From assembly GCF_025564085.1 (NCBI RefSeq), contig NZ_JAMGZJ010000067.1:62001-126000 (forward strand): a stretch of 64,000 nt of DNA, read 5' to 3'. Under the pieces are notes generated by a model. The model saw nothing but the letters and a program-made list of their open reading frames with translations, was not told where the DNA came from and did no database searches. Source of the stretch: Silvania confinis (GTDB lineage: Bacteria > Pseudomonadota > Gammaproteobacteria > Enterobacterales > Enterobacteriaceae). The position numbers were made by a program, and so were the translations under genes. Shown here in pieces: positions 28,265-37,809 of the stretch; within the stretch, counting starts at the first letter, position 1; each line of letters opens with the position of its first letter.

Positions 28265-30658
28265 TTAGCGTTTTGCCTGCCAGATGCGAGCCTGATAGTC
28301 ACGGATTGAGCGGTCAGAGCTGAACATACCGCAGCGCGCGGTGTTCAGAATACAGGCCCGGGTCCAGGCTTCCTGATCGCGATACAGCACGTCGATCTGC
28401 TTCTGGGCCTCGACGTAAGAGGCAAAGTCAGCCATCAGCAGGTACGGGTCACCGCCCTCTTTACCGATGCTGTGCAGCATCTGATCAAAGGCGTGCTTGT
28501 CGCCATCGCTGTATTTGCCGCTTTCCAGCTCTTTCAGTACCGCATCCAGCACTTTGTCTTTCTTACGCCATTTCACCGGGTTGTAGCCCTTGGCTTTAAG
28601 CGCTTTCACCTCTTCAACTGTGTTACCGAAGATAAAGATGTTTTCGTCGCCAACCTGCTCGGCGATCTCGACGTTAGCACCGTCCAGCGTACCGACCGTC
28701 AGCGCACCATTCAGCGCCAGCTTCATGTTGCCTGTGCCGGAGGCCTCTTTACCGGCGGTGGAGATCTGCTCGGAGACGTCAGCCGCCGGGATCAACAGTT
28801 CAGCCGCCGAGACGCAGTAGTCCGGCAGGAACACCACTTTTAGCTTGTCGCCCACTGCCGGATCGTTGTTCACCGCCGCCGCCACTTTGTTGATGGCGAG
28901 AATGATGTTTTTGGCCAGGTAGTAGCCCGGAGCGGCTTTTGCTCCGAACAGGAATACGCGCGGCACGCGATCGGCCTGCGGGTTCTCGCGGATCTCTTTG
29001 TACAGCGCCAGAATGTGCAGCAGGTTCAGGTGCTGACGTTTGTACTCGTGCAGACGTTTAATCTGGATATCAAAAATCGCATTCGGGTTAATTTCAATGC
29101 CGGTGCGGGTTTTGACAAACGCGGCCAGGCGTACTTTGTTGTCCAGTTTGATGCTGCGATAGGTCTCGCGGAAGGCCGCGTCATCAGCCTGTTTTTCCAG
29201 ATTGATCAGTTGGTCGAGATCGTTGGCCCACTCGTGTTCAAGGGTGTTATCCAGCAGCGCGGCCAGGGCCGGGTTGCACTGTTTTATCCAGCGACGCGGC
29301 GTAATGCCGTTGGTGACGTTGTGGAACTTATTCGGCCACAGCTGGTGATATTCCGGGAACAGGTCTTTCACCACCAGGTCGGAGTGCAGTGCCGCCACGC
29401 CGTTCACCGCAAACCCGCTCACCACGCACATGTTGGCCATGCGAACTTGCTTGTCGTAGACCACCGCCAGCTTCGCCCAGACGGCTTCATTGCCCGGCCA
29501 GGTTTTCTTCACCAGCGTTTTAAAGCGGGCGTTAATTTCGTTGATCAGCTGCATATGGCGCGGCAGCAGATTTTTAATCAGCTTCTCGTCCCAGCACTCC
29601 AGCGCTTCTGGCATCAGGGTGTGGTTGGTGTAAGCGAAGGTCTTGCTGGTGATGGCCCAGGCGTCGTCCCAGCTCATCTGATGCTCGTCGATCAGCACGC
29701 GCAGCAGCTCAGGGATAGCGATGGTAGGGTGGGTGTCGTTCAGCTGAATCACTTCATACTCTGCCAGCTCACTCAGCTTGCGGCCCGCCAGGTGATGACG
29801 ACGCAGAATATCAGCCACCGAACAGGCGCACTGGAAGTACTGCTGCATCAGACGCAGCTTTTTGCCCGCCAGATGGTTGTCGTTCGGGTAGAGCACTTTG
29901 GTCAGTTTGTCGGCGTCAATGCCCTGCTGCTCAGCACGCAGGAAATCGCCGTCGTTGAATTTGGTCAGGTCAAACGGATGCGCGTGTGTCGCCTGCCACA
30001 GGCGCAGAGGCTGCGCCACGCCGTTGCGGTAACCGAGTACCGGCAGATCCCACGCCTGGCCCACGATCGTAAAGCCAGGCTGCCAAAGGCCGTCTTTCGT
30101 CACTTTACCGCCAATACCAACCTGAACGTCCAGCGCTTCATTGTGGCGGAACCACGGGTAACTGCCGCGATGCCAGTCATCCGGGGCTTCCATCTGATGG
30201 CCGTCGGCAAAGGACTGACGGAACAGGCCATACTGATAGTTCAGGCCGTAACCGGTCGCCGATTGCCCCACCGTCGCCATCGAGTCGAGGAAGCAGGCTG
30301 CCAGACGACCCAGGCCGCCGTTACCCAATGCCGGATCGGTCTCTTCTTCCAGCAGGTCGGTCAGGTGGATATTGTGGGTGCTCAGCACATCACTCACCTC
30401 CTGATACCAGCCGAGGTTCAGCAGGTTGTTGCCGGTCAGGCGGCCAATCAGAAACTCCATCGAAATGTAGTTGACGTGGCGCTGGCCTTTCGCCGGCTTC
30501 ACCGCAGGTTGGGCGCTCAACAGCTCTGCGAGCGCACCGCTGACGGCCTGCCACCACTGGCGGGAGGTCATGTCCTCAGCGGCATGTAATCCAAATCGTT
30601 GCCACTGACGCGTCAGGGCAGCCTGAAATTGAGCTTTGTTAAAGGAAGGCTGTGACAT
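28265..30658 (-). CDS. malP: Maltodextrin phosphorylase
   Basis: This is 797 residues, a GT35 phosphorylase that releases glucose-1-phosphate from maltodextrins. The pyridoxal-phosphate lysine lies in [16 protein letters not shown]. It is a paralogue of glgP at 37.8 kb but shorter at the N-terminus, consistent with the unregulated maltodextrin enzyme. It is the first gene of malPQ and divergent from malT. Confidence 0.97.
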   Translation of the reverse strand: MSQPSFNKAQFQAALTRQWQRFGLHAAEDMTSRQWWQAVSGALAELLSAQPAVKPAKGQRHVNYISMEFLIGRLTGNNLLNLGWYQEVSDVLSTHNIHLTDLLEEETDPALGNGGLGRLAACFLDSMATVGQSATGYGLNYQYGLFRQSFADGHQMEAPDDWHRGSYPWFRHNEALDVQVGIGGKVTKDGLWQPGFTIVGQAWDLPVLGYRNGVAQPLRLWQATHAHPFDLTKFNDGDFLRAEQQGIDADKLTKVLYPNDNHLAGKKLRLMQQYFQCACSVADILRRHHLAGRKLSELAEYEVIQLNDTHPTIAIPELLRVLIDEHQMSWDDAWAITSKTFAYTNHTLMPEALECWDEKLIKNLLPRHMQLINEINARFKTLVKKTWPGNEAVWAKLAVVYDKQVRMANMCVVSGFAVNGVAALHSDLVVKDLFPEYHQLWPNKFHNVTNGITPRRWIKQCNPALAALLDNTLEHEWANDLDQLINLEKQADDAAFRETYRSIKLDNKVRLAAFVKTRTGIEINPNAIFDIQIKRLHEYKRQHLNLLHILALYKEIRENPQADRVPRVFLFGAKAAPGYYLAKNIILAINKVAAAVNNDPAVGDKLKVVFLPDYCVSAAELLIPAADVSEQISTAGKEASGTGNMKLALNGALTVGTLDGANVEIAEQVGDENIFIFGNTVEEVKALKAKGYNPVKWRKKDKVLDAVLKELESGKYSDGDKHAFDQMLHSIGKEGGDPYLLMADFASYVEAQKQIDVLYRDQEAWTRACILNTARCGMFSSDRSIRDYQARIWQAKR

Positions 30659-30739
30659 AGGGAATCGGCATCCTGTAGAAAGAAATTAACACGTTGGTGC
30701 TAGTGTGCCTGGCTCCTCGGGCCACTTCCTCCTCCTGCG

Positions 30740-30773
30740 GGGGATTAGGCGGGGAGGAGTCTCGGGGATGAGC
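30740..30773 (-). promoter_or_regulatory. Three MalT boxes upstream of malPQ
   Basis: Three direct repeats resemble the MalT box GGGGA(T/G)GAGG: GGGGATTAGG (30740-30749), GGGGAGGAGT (30751-30760) and GGGGATGAGC (30764-30773). They lie 82-115 bp before the malP start. MalT bound to maltotriose and ATP activates malPQ through such arrays. The full divergent gap, 30659-31239, contains no supported gene. Confidence 0.75.
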
Positions 30774-31102
30774 AGTAAACTGTGATCGTGGCCACTTTAT
30801 GCCGTCAGGTTGCGCGAGAAACGGCGATAAAACAAGCGCCAGAAGGGGCGAAAAAAGCTGTGTTATTTCATACGAAATATATAAACAAGGTAATAATTAC
30901 TTACCTGAAATAATATCTGTCAGAATAAGCTCTATCTTAGTGCGTTATTTTACATCGATAACCTGCAGAGATTTTATTAACTTTTAATGGCCTTTACGCT
31001 GCTCCTGACCTTTTTATGCATAACGTGCTTCTATGCTGCTTTCCAGTATCCATGCGCTTTAGAAGCCCATCGGAAAAGTTCCCTTAGCCTGCAATATATT
31101 TT

Positions 31103-31179
31103 TGTGACACAGTGCAAATTAAGGGACAGAAAACCCGGACATAACTTGCAATAAAAGGGTTTCTGACCGACCTTATAGA
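31103..31179 (+). promoter_or_regulatory. malT promoter with CRP-like site
   Basis: A CRP-like half site TGTGA begins at 31103 (TGTGACACAGTGCAAATT), and this stretch is almost the same as the CRP region I recall for E. coli malT. Downstream, TTGCAA (31146) and TATAGA (31174-31179) correspond to the E. coli malT promoter, where the sequence reads TATAAC. CRP activation of malT is established in E. coli. Confidence 0.7.
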
Positions 31180-31239
31180 GATTAATTACGAAGCGCAAAA
31201 AAAATCAAATCTCGATTTCCACACAGTGAAGTGAACAAT

Positions 31240-33945
31240 ATGTTGATTCCGTCCAAATTAAGTCGCCCGGTTCGTCTTGACCATACTGTGGTCCGCGAAC
31301 GCTTGTTGGCGAAACTTTCCGGCGCGAACAATTTTCGACTGGCGCTGGTAACGAGCCCTGCAGGCTACGGCAAAACGACGCTCATTTCTCAGTGGGCATC
31401 CGGTAAAAGCGATCTCGGCTGGTACTCTCTCGATGAGGGCGATAATCAGCAGGAGCGCTTTGCCAGCTATTTGATCGCCGCTATCCAGCAGGCCACTAAC
31501 GGGCACTGCGTGACCAGCGAAGTGATGGTACAAAAGCGGCAGTATGCCAGCCTCTCTTCCCTGTTTTCCCAACTGTTTATTGAGCTGGCCGAATGGCATC
31601 GCCCGCTCTATCTGGTGATTGATGATTATCATCTGATCTCCAATCCGGTGATCCACGAGTCGATGCGCTTTTTCCTGCGCCACCAGCCGGAAAACCTGAC
31701 CTTAGTAATCCTGTCGCGCAACCTGCCGCAGCTCGGCATCGCCAACCTGCGCGTGCGCGATCAACTACTGGAAGTGGGCAGCCAACAGCTCTCCTTTAAC
31801 CATCAGGAAGCGAAGCAGTTCTTTGACTGTCGCCTGACTTCCCCGATTGAAGTCGCCGAAAGCAGCCGCCTGTGCGATGACGTCGCAGGCTGGGCCACCG
31901 CCCTGCAGCTGATTGCGCTTTCTGCCCGACACAACAATAGCCCGGCGCATCAGTCCGCGCGCCGCCTGGCCGGGATCAATGCCAGCCATCTGTCCGATTA
32001 TCTGGTCGATGAAGTGCTCGACAGCGTCGATCAGTCGACCCGCCAGTTCCTGCTGAAAAGCTCCCTGCTGCGATCGATGAACGACGCGCTGATCGTGCGT
32101 GTGACCGGAGAAGATAACGGCCAGATGCGGCTGGAAGAGATCGAACGTCAGGGGTTGTTCCTGCAGCGCATGGACGATTCCGGGGAATGGTTTAGTTACC
32201 ACCCGCTGTTTGGCAGTTTTCTGCGCCAGCGCTGTCAGTGGGAACTTGCATCCGAACTGCCTGACATTCACCGCGCCGCCGCCGAAAGCTGGATGGCGCA
32301 GGGCTTCCCGAGCGAGGCCATTCACCACGCGCTGGCAGCGGGCGATGCCCATATGCTGCGCGATATTCTGCTCAATCACGCCTGGAGCCTGTTTAACCAC
32401 AGCGAGCTCACGCTGCTGGAAGAGTCACTGCGCGCCCTGCCGTGGGAAAGCCTGCTGGAAAATCCGCGTCTGGTGCTGCTGCAGGCCTGGCTGATGCAGA
32501 GCCAGCACCGCTACAGCGAAGTGAACACCCTGCTGGCCCGCGCTGAGCAGGAGATGAAAAGTGAGATGGATGCGGCGCTGCACGGCGAATTTAACGCCCT
32601 GCGTGCGCAGGTCGCCATCAACGACGGTAACCCGGACGAGGCCCAGCGCCTGGCAATGGGCGCACTCGAAGAGCTGCCGCTGGCGCACTTCTACAGTCGT
32701 ATCGTCGCCACTTCCGTGCACGGCGAAGTGCTGCACTGTAAAGGCGATCTCACCCGCTCCCTGTCGCTGATGCAGCAGACGGAACAGATGGCGCGCCGCC
32801 ATGACGTCTGGCATTACGCCCTGTGGAGCATGATTCAGCAGAGCGAAATTCTGTTTGCCCAGGGCTTCCTGCAGGCCGCCTGGGAAACGCAGGAAAAAGC
32901 CTTCAACCTGATCCGCGATCAGCATCTGGAGCAGCTCCCGATGCACGAGTTCCTGCTGCGCATTCGTGCCCAGCTGCTGTGGGCATGGGCCCGACTGGAC
33001 GAAGCCGAAAGCACCGCCCGTCATGGGGTAGATGTGCTCTCCGCCTTCCAGCCTCAACAGCAGCTGCAGTGTCTGGGCCTGCTGGTGCAGTGCTCGCTGG
33101 CACGTGGCGATCTGGATAACGCCCGCAACCACCTCAACCGTCTGGAGAACCTGCTCGGCAACGGTCAGTATCACAGCGACTGGGTATCGAACGCCGATAA
33201 AGTACGGGTGATTTACTGGCAGATGATTGACGATAAAAAATCGGCGGCTAACTGGCTGCGCCAGACGCCGAAGCCGGAGTTCGCCAATAACCACTTCCTG
33301 CAGAGCCAGTGGCGCAACATTGCCCGGGCGCAGATCCTGTTAGGTGAGTTTGAACCGGCAGAAATCGTACTGGAAGAGCTAAATGAAAATGCCCGCAGCC
33401 TGCGTCTGATGAGCGATCTGAACCGCAACCTGCTGCTGCAAAACCAGCTTTACTGGCAGGCGGGTCGCAAAAATGATGCCCAGCGGGTGCTGCTGGAAGC
33501 GCTGCAGCTGGCGAACCGCACCGGCTTTATCAGTCATTTTGTGATTGAAGGCGAGACGATGGCCCAGCAGCTGCGCCAGCTTATTCAGCTGAATACTTTG
33601 CCGGAACTGGATCAGCATCGCGCCCAGCGCATTCTGCGGGAGATTAACCAGCATCACCGCCACAAGTTCGCCCACTTCGACGAAACCTTTGTCGAGCGGC
33701 TGCTTACGCATCCGGAAGTGCCGGAACTGATCCGCACCAGCCCGCTGACGCAGCGTGAATGGCAGGTTCTGGGGTTGATCTATTCAGGATACAGCAACGA
33801 CCAGATTGCCGGGGAGCTGGCGGTGGCCGCAACGACCATCAAAACCCATATTCGCAATCTGTATCAAAAGCTGGGCGTCGCCCACCGTCAGGACGCAGTA
33901 CAGCATGCTCAGCAGCTGTTGAAGATGATGGGTTACGGCGTGTAG
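31240..33945 (+). CDS. malT: MalT, ATP- and maltotriose-dependent activator of the mal regulon
   Basis: This is 901 residues, a STAND-class regulator. The Walker A motif is [10 protein letters not shown] (about 38-47) and Walker [10 protein letters not shown] winged-helix region, a superhelical maltotriose-binding domain and a C-terminal LuxR-type helix-turn-helix ([18 protein letters not shown], then [16 protein letters not shown]) follow. I chose ATG 31240 ([10 protein letters not shown]), the E. coli start; a GTG nine bases upstream is possible but overlaps the ribosome site. It activates malPQ next door. Confidence 0.98.
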   Translation: MLIPSKLSRPVRLDHTVVRERLLAKLSGANNFRLALVTSPAGYGKTTLISQWASGKSDLGWYSLDEGDNQQERFASYLIAAIQQATNGHCVTSEVMVQKRQYASLSSLFSQLFIELAEWHRPLYLVIDDYHLISNPVIHESMRFFLRHQPENLTLVILSRNLPQLGIANLRVRDQLLEVGSQQLSFNHQEAKQFFDCRLTSPIEVAESSRLCDDVAGWATALQLIALSARHNNSPAHQSARRLAGINASHLSDYLVDEVLDSVDQSTRQFLLKSSLLRSMNDALIVRVTGEDNGQMRLEEIERQGLFLQRMDDSGEWFSYHPLFGSFLRQRCQWELASELPDIHRAAAESWMAQGFPSEAIHHALAAGDAHMLRDILLNHAWSLFNHSELTLLEESLRALPWESLLENPRLVLLQAWLMQSQHRYSEVNTLLARAEQEMKSEMDAALHGEFNALRAQVAINDGNPDEAQRLAMGALEELPLAHFYSRIVATSVHGEVLHCKGDLTRSLSLMQQTEQMARRHDVWHYALWSMIQQSEILFAQGFLQAAWETQEKAFNLIRDQHLEQLPMHEFLLRIRAQLLWAWARLDEAESTARHGVDVLSAFQPQQQLQCLGLLVQCSLARGDLDNARNHLNRLENLLGNGQYHSDWVSNADKVRVIYWQMIDDKKSAANWLRQTPKPEFANNHFLQSQWRNIARAQILLGEFEPAEIVLEELNENARSLRLMSDLNRNLLLQNQLYWQAGRKNDAQRVLLEALQLANRTGFISHFVIEGETMAQQLRQLIQLNTLPELDQHRAQRILREINQHHRHKFAHFDETFVERLLTHPEVPELIRTSPLTQREWQVLGLIYSGYSNDQIAGELAVAATTIKTHIRNLYQKLGVAHRQDAVQHAQQLLKMMGYGV

Positions 33946-33980
33946 GTCTTGTGCGGCCTGATGCCCTCACCCCACCCCAC

Positions 33981-34000
33981 CCCTCTCCCACGGGAGAGGG
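33981..34000. repeat. CCCTCTCCC hairpin, copy 3 (malT/glpR)
   Basis: CCCTCTCCC-AC-GGGAGAGGG lies between the convergent malT and glpR genes. The left flank carries TGCGGCCTGATGCCCTC (33952-33968), which recurs word for word at 37736-37752 next to copy 4. The gap is only 64 bp; E. coli has the rtc RNA-repair genes here. Confidence 0.8.
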
Positions 34001-34009
34001 CGCAAACCC

Positions 34010-34768
34010 TCAGCACAGTTCTAACTGCAACTTATGATCGCGAATCACCTGCAACACCCCTTCTGGCGGTAAGACGTCGGTATAGACCGCATCCACCATA
34101 CTGATGCTGCCCATGTTCACCATTGCATTACGGCCAAACTTCGAGTGATCCACCACCAGCATCACGTGACGTGAGTTGTCGATGATCGCCCGCTTGGTGC
34201 GCACTTCGTGGTAATCAAACTCCAGCAGCGATCCGTCGGTATCGATGCCGCTGATGCCGAGGATGCCGAAGTCGAGGCGGAACTGGGAGATAAAATCGAG
34301 CGTCGCTTCGCCAATAATCCCGCCGTCGCGACTGCGCAACTCGCCGCCGGCGAGAATGATACGAAAGTCTTCTTTCTGCATCAGAGTGGTCGCCACGTTC
34401 AGGTTGTTAGTGACTATGCGCAGGTTTTCGTGGTTCAGCAGGGCGTGGGCGACCGCTTCCGGCGTGGTGCCGATGTCGATAAACAGCGTCGCGCCGTTGG
34501 GGATCTGACTGGCGACCTTGCGGGCAATCCGCTCTTTCTCTGAGGTCTGGGTCGCTTTGCGATCGTGCCATGACGTGTTCACTGAACTGGACGGCAGCGC
34601 CGCCCCGCCGTGGTGGCGGAGAATGCGGTTTTGATCGGCCAGATCGTTCAGGTCACGGCGGATGGTCTGCGGACTGACGGCAAACTGTTCCACCAGCTCT
34701 TCGGTGCTGACATATCCCTGCTTCTTCACCAGTTCGATAATGGCGTCATGGCGTTGTGTTTGTTTCAT
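34010..34768 (-). CDS. glpR: GlpR, repressor of the glycerol-3-phosphate regulon
   Basis: This is 252 residues, a DeoR-family repressor: N-terminal helix-turn-helix (YVSTEELVEQFAVSPQTIRRDL, about 19-40) and a C-terminal sugar-phosphate-binding domain (FIDIGTTPEAVAHAL). Glycerol-3-phosphate releases it from DNA. It is the last gene of glpEGR and is expected to repress glpD. A GlpR operator is visible upstream of glpD at 36129. Confidence 0.97.
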   Translation of the reverse strand: MKQTQRHDAIIELVKKQGYVSTEELVEQFAVSPQTIRRDLNDLADQNRILRHHGGAALPSSSVNTSWHDRKATQTSEKERIARKVASQIPNGATLFIDIGTTPEAVAHALLNHENLRIVTNNLNVATTLMQKEDFRIILAGGELRSRDGGIIGEATLDFISQFRLDFGILGISGIDTDGSLLEFDYHEVRTKRAIIDNSRHVMLVVDHSKFGRNAMVNMGSISMVDAVYTDVLPPEGVLQVIRDHKLQLELC

Positions 34769-34786
34769 CAGAGTTCCCTGCCAGAA

Positions 34787-35617
34787 TTATGTTCGTTTTC
34801 GCGCATGTAGCGTATCGGCAAACGCCATCGCCAGCCCAACGGCCAGCCCGGCCACGTGTGCGGCATTGGCAATCGCCATGCCAAACAGATCAAACCATCC
34901 GGCAACAATCCAGATTAAAGCAAAGGCCATTAACCCGCGCTCGAGATAGATCCCGCTGTCCGGATCGCGCTCACCGCGCAGCCAGACGTAGCCCATCAGC
35001 GCATACACCACACCGGAAAGCCCGCCAAACCACGGTCCGTTAAACTGATGCTGGATAAAGCCGCTGAGTAACGCGCTGATCAGCGTAATCACCACCAGTT
35101 TGCCGCTGCCAAGCCGCTTTTCCACCGCGCCGCCGAGATACCACCACCACAGCAGGTTAAAGAGGATGTGCATTACAGAGAAGTGCATCAGCGCGTGGGT
35201 GAAATAGCGCCAGAATTCGAATTTCAGGGACGGGTCAAACGGCCAGGCAAGCATGATCATCACGGGCTGATCGCCCACCACGTTCATGATGATAAACACC
35301 AGAATACAGGCGGCGCTGATGAACAGCGTGAAAGGCCCCGCGCGTTCGCGCAACGTCGCAAGGAAAGGAAAGCGCTGATAGCGCAGGCCGCTGTCAGTCT
35401 GGCCCGACTGCCAACTCGCCGCCAGATAGCGCGGATCGGCCGGGTTTTCCAGAAAACGCGCCAGTTCAGCCTTAACCCGCTCGGCCTGGCTTTCATCCGC
35501 CAGCCAGACGTCAATCTGGGTATGCTGTTGAAGGGTGAGGATAATGCCCTGCGTCGCCATGTAGTCGACAAACGCCTGGGCGACGCGCGGGTTAGTAAAA
35601 GAGGTAATCATCAGCAT
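34787..35617 (-). CDS. glpG: GlpG, rhomboid intramembrane serine protease
   Basis: This is 276 residues: an N-terminal cytoplasmic domain, then six transmembrane helices. The catalytic dyad is Ser201 ([10 protein letters not shown]) and His254 (ANAAHVAGL), with the oxyanion His150 ([10 protein letters not shown]) and the WR motif in [11 protein letters not shown]. It cleaves membrane helices of orphan or misfolded proteins. I chose ATG 35617 (MLMITSFTN), the known start; the ORF extends nine codons further upstream. Confidence 0.97.
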   Translation of the reverse strand: MLMITSFTNPRVAQAFVDYMATQGIILTLQQHTQIDVWLADESQAERVKAELARFLENPADPRYLAASWQSGQTDSGLRYQRFPFLATLRERAGPFTLFISAACILVFIIMNVVGDQPVMIMLAWPFDPSLKFEFWRYFTHALMHFSVMHILFNLLWWWYLGGAVEKRLGSGKLVVITLISALLSGFIQHQFNGPWFGGLSGVVYALMGYVWLRGERDPDSGIYLERGLMAFALIWIVAGWFDLFGMAIANAAHVAGLAVGLAMAFADTLHARKRT

Positions 35618-35662
35618 CGGCGACAGTCGCTTATTTCCACACAAAAGGGGACAGTATATACC

Positions 35663-35992
35663 CTAAACGTCGAGGTGCTCGACTTCTGCCGGGAAATGGC
35701 GATGCCAGGCGTCGAAACCGCCGTCCACGCTATAGACCGCATCATAGCCCTGCTGCAGTAGATATTGCGCCGCACCCTTGCTGCTGTTGCCGTGATAGCA
35801 CATCACCATCACCGGGGTATCAAAATCGTTATCCTGCATAAAGGTGCTCAGTGAGGCATTCGTCAGGTGAAAGGCACCCGGCGTATGGCCAATGGCAAAA
35901 CTTTGCGGATCGCGGATGTCCACCAGCACGGCCGTTCCCTGGTGCATTTTCTGGTGCGCTTCTTCGACGTTAATACATTCAAACTGTTCCAT
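35663..35992 (-). CDS. glpE: GlpE, thiosulfate sulfurtransferase
   Basis: This is 109 residues, a single-domain rhodanese. The active-site Cys65 lies in [12 protein letters not shown], the six-residue loop typical of sulfurtransferases, which in vitro move sulfur from thiosulfate to cyanide or thioredoxin. It is the first gene of glpEGR and divergent from glpD. Confidence 0.97.
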   Translation of the reverse strand: MEQFECINVEEAHQKMHQGTAVLVDIRDPQSFAIGHTPGAFHLTNASLSTFMQDNDFDTPVMVMCYHGNSSKGAAQYLLQQGYDAVYSVDGGFDAWHRHFPAEVEHLDV

Positions 35993-36063
35993 GGTGCTCT
36001 CTGTTGTTCGTTCAGTGGGGCATTTTACCGCCTAGTGTACGTCCTGGCGGCGGTTAAACGCCA

Positions 36064-36130
36064 TTATGTTAGCTGTATCACTCAAAATTGTTTTTTTGAT
36101 GTTACTAAAAGCGCGTTCCTTTGCTAGTAT
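36064..36130 (+). promoter_or_regulatory. glpD promoter with CRP-like site
   Basis: TGTTA-N6-TCACT (36067-36082) matches eight of ten CRP core positions. A TAGTAT -10 candidate lies at 36125-36130, which would put the CRP centre near -62, the usual class I spacing. The -35 (TTACTA at 36102) is weak, as expected of an activated promoter. Confidence 0.5.
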
Positions 36131-36166
36131 GAGCGATATCGAACATTTTTGAGCTTTTACGAAAGT
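36129..36166 (+). promoter_or_regulatory. GlpR operators at glpD
   Basis: ATGAGCGATATCGAACAT (36129-36146) is an 18-bp near-palindrome that fits the GlpR operator pattern ATGTTCGAT-ATCGAACAT with two changes. A weaker second copy (TTGAGCTTTTACGAAAGT) follows at 36149-36166. Both lie between the -10 and the ribosome site, where repression of glpD would act. Confidence 0.65.
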
Positions 36167-36179
36167 GCGTGAGGATGCA

Positions 36180-37688
36180 ATGGAAACCAAAGATCTGATT
36201 GTAATCGGTGGCGGTATCAACGGGGCAGGTATTGCGGCAGATGCCGCCGGACGCGGTTTATCCGTCCTGATGCTGGAAGCACAGGATCTCGCCTGTGCCA
36301 CCTCCTCCGCCAGCTCCAAGCTTATCCACGGCGGCCTGCGCTACCTGGAACATTACGAATTCCGCCTGGTCAGCGAGGCGCTGGCCGAGCGCGAAGTGCT
36401 GCTGAAAATGGCTCCCCACATCGCCACCCCCATGCGTTTTCGTCTGCCGCACCGCCCGCATCTGCGTCCGGCGTGGATGATCCGCACCGGGCTGTTTATG
36501 TACGATCATCTGGGTAAACGCACCAGCCTGCCCGCCTCGGCCGGTGTGCGATTTGGCGCAGACTCCGTCCTCAAGCCAGAGATCGTGCGCGGATTCGAAT
36601 ATTCCGACTGCTGGGTGGACGACGCCCGTCTGGTGCTCGCTAACGCGCAAATGGTTGAACGCAAAGGCGGTGAAGTGAAAACCCGCACCCGCGCCCTCTC
36701 CGCTCGCCGTGAAAAGGGCCTGTGGATCGTTGAAGCGGAAGATATTGATACCGGCGAGCGCTTCAGCTGGCAGGCACGCGGTCTGGTCAATGCCACCGGC
36801 CCGTGGGTGAAACAGTTCTTTGACGATGGGATGAAACTGCCGTCGCCGTATGGCATCCGCCTGATCAAAGGCAGCCATATCGTGGTCCCGCGGGTTCATA
36901 CCCAGAAGCAGGCTTACATTCTGCAGAACGAAGACAAGCGCATCGTGTTTGTGATCCCGTGGATGGATGAGTTTTCTATCGTCGGCACCACCGATGTGGA
37001 GTACAAAGGCGATCCGAAAAACGTCGGTATCGACGAAAGCGAGATTAGCTACCTGCTGCAGGTGTATAACGCGCACTTCAAAAAAACGCTGGCGCGCGAT
37101 GACGTGGTTTGGACCTACTCCGGGGTGCGTCCGCTGTGCGATGACGAATCCGATTCTCCGCAGGCGATCACCCGTGACTACACGCTGGATATCCACGATG
37201 AGCAGGGTAAAGCGCCGCTGCTATCGGTATTTGGCGGCAAGCTCACCACCTATCGCAAGCTGGCGGAACACGCGCTGGAGAAATTGTCCCCGTACTATCA
37301 GGGCATCGGTTCAGCCTGGACCAAAGGCGCGACGCTGCCTGGCGGCGATATCGACGGTAATCGCGATGACTACGCGGCAAAACTGCGCCGCCGCTATCCC
37401 TTTATCAGCGAATCCATGGCCCGTCACTACGCCCGCACCTACGGCAGTAACAGCGATCTGCTGCTGAATAAGGTGACAAGCCTCAGCGATCTGGGTGAAA
37501 ACTTTGGTCATGAGTTTTATGAAGCCGAGCTGCGCTATCTGGTTGAGCATGAGTGGGTACGCCGCGCAGACGATGCGCTGTGGCGTCGCACCAAAGAGGG
37601 CATGTGGCTGAATGCGGAGCAGCAGTCTCGCGTGGCACAGTGGCTGGAGCAGTACGCGCAAAAGCGAGAGTTATCGTTAGCGTCGTAA
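36180..37688 (+). CDS. glpD: Aerobic glycerol-3-phosphate dehydrogenase
   Basis: This is 502 residues, a membrane-associated FAD enzyme that oxidises glycerol-3-phosphate to dihydroxyacetone phosphate and passes electrons to ubiquinone. The FAD-binding motif GGGINGAGIA is at about 10-19, with SSASSKLIHGGLRYLE and VFGGKLTTYRKLAE as further family signatures. I chose ATG 36180 (METKDLIVIGG), preceded by GTGAGGATGC; the ORF could start five codons earlier but without a ribosome site. Confidence 0.98.
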   Translation: METKDLIVIGGGINGAGIAADAAGRGLSVLMLEAQDLACATSSASSKLIHGGLRYLEHYEFRLVSEALAEREVLLKMAPHIATPMRFRLPHRPHLRPAWMIRTGLFMYDHLGKRTSLPASAGVRFGADSVLKPEIVRGFEYSDCWVDDARLVLANAQMVERKGGEVKTRTRALSARREKGLWIVEAEDIDTGERFSWQARGLVNATGPWVKQFFDDGMKLPSPYGIRLIKGSHIVVPRVHTQKQAYILQNEDKRIVFVIPWMDEFSIVGTTDVEYKGDPKNVGIDESEISYLLQVYNAHFKKTLARDDVVWTYSGVRPLCDDESDSPQAITRDYTLDIHDEQGKAPLLSVFGGKLTTYRKLAEHALEKLSPYYQGIGSAWTKGATLPGGDIDGNRDDYAAKLRRRYPFISESMARHYARTYGSNSDLLLNKVTSLSDLGENFGHEFYEAELRYLVEHEWVRRADDALWRRTKEGMWLNAEQQSRVAQWLEQYAQKRELSLAS

Positions 37689-37695
37689 AACGTAG

Positions 37696-37722
37696 GCCCG
37701 GTAAGCGCTAGCGCCACCGGGC
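37696..37722. repeat. REP element after glpD
   Basis: GCCCGGT pairs with ACCGGGC around a GCGCTAGCGCC-type centre, the classic repetitive extragenic palindrome form. It starts 8 bp after the glpD stop in the gap shared with glgP. Confidence 0.8.
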
Positions 37723-37747
37723 GATTACAGGGCGGTGCGGCCTGATG

Positions 37748-37806
37748 CCCTCTCCCACGGGGAGAGGGAGAACACATTAAAAAAGGCAACTTTCGTTGCC
37801 TTTTTG
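37748..37806 (-). terminator. glgP terminator fused to CCCTCTCCC hairpin (copy 4)
   Basis: On the minus strand, GGCAAC-GAAA-GTTGCC with flanking A's and T's (37780-37805) terminates the glg operon. A short linker and CCCTCTCCC/GGGAGAGGG (37748-37768) follow. The module nearly repeats the pckA one at 13402-13460. The stem is symmetrical, so it may also stop glpD transcripts. Confidence 0.85.
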
Positions 37807-37809
37807 CTT

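Noticed and set aside
29015..30589. 524-codon open frame on the plus strand opposite malP
   Set aside because: It lies wholly within malP, whose protein is a clear family member; the reading is rich in Arg, His, Val and Gln, typical of antisense shadow frames in GC-rich genes.
30799..30987. 62-codon open frame in the malP-malT gap
   Set aside because: No ribosome site and no family resemblance; the gap is accounted for by regulatory sites.
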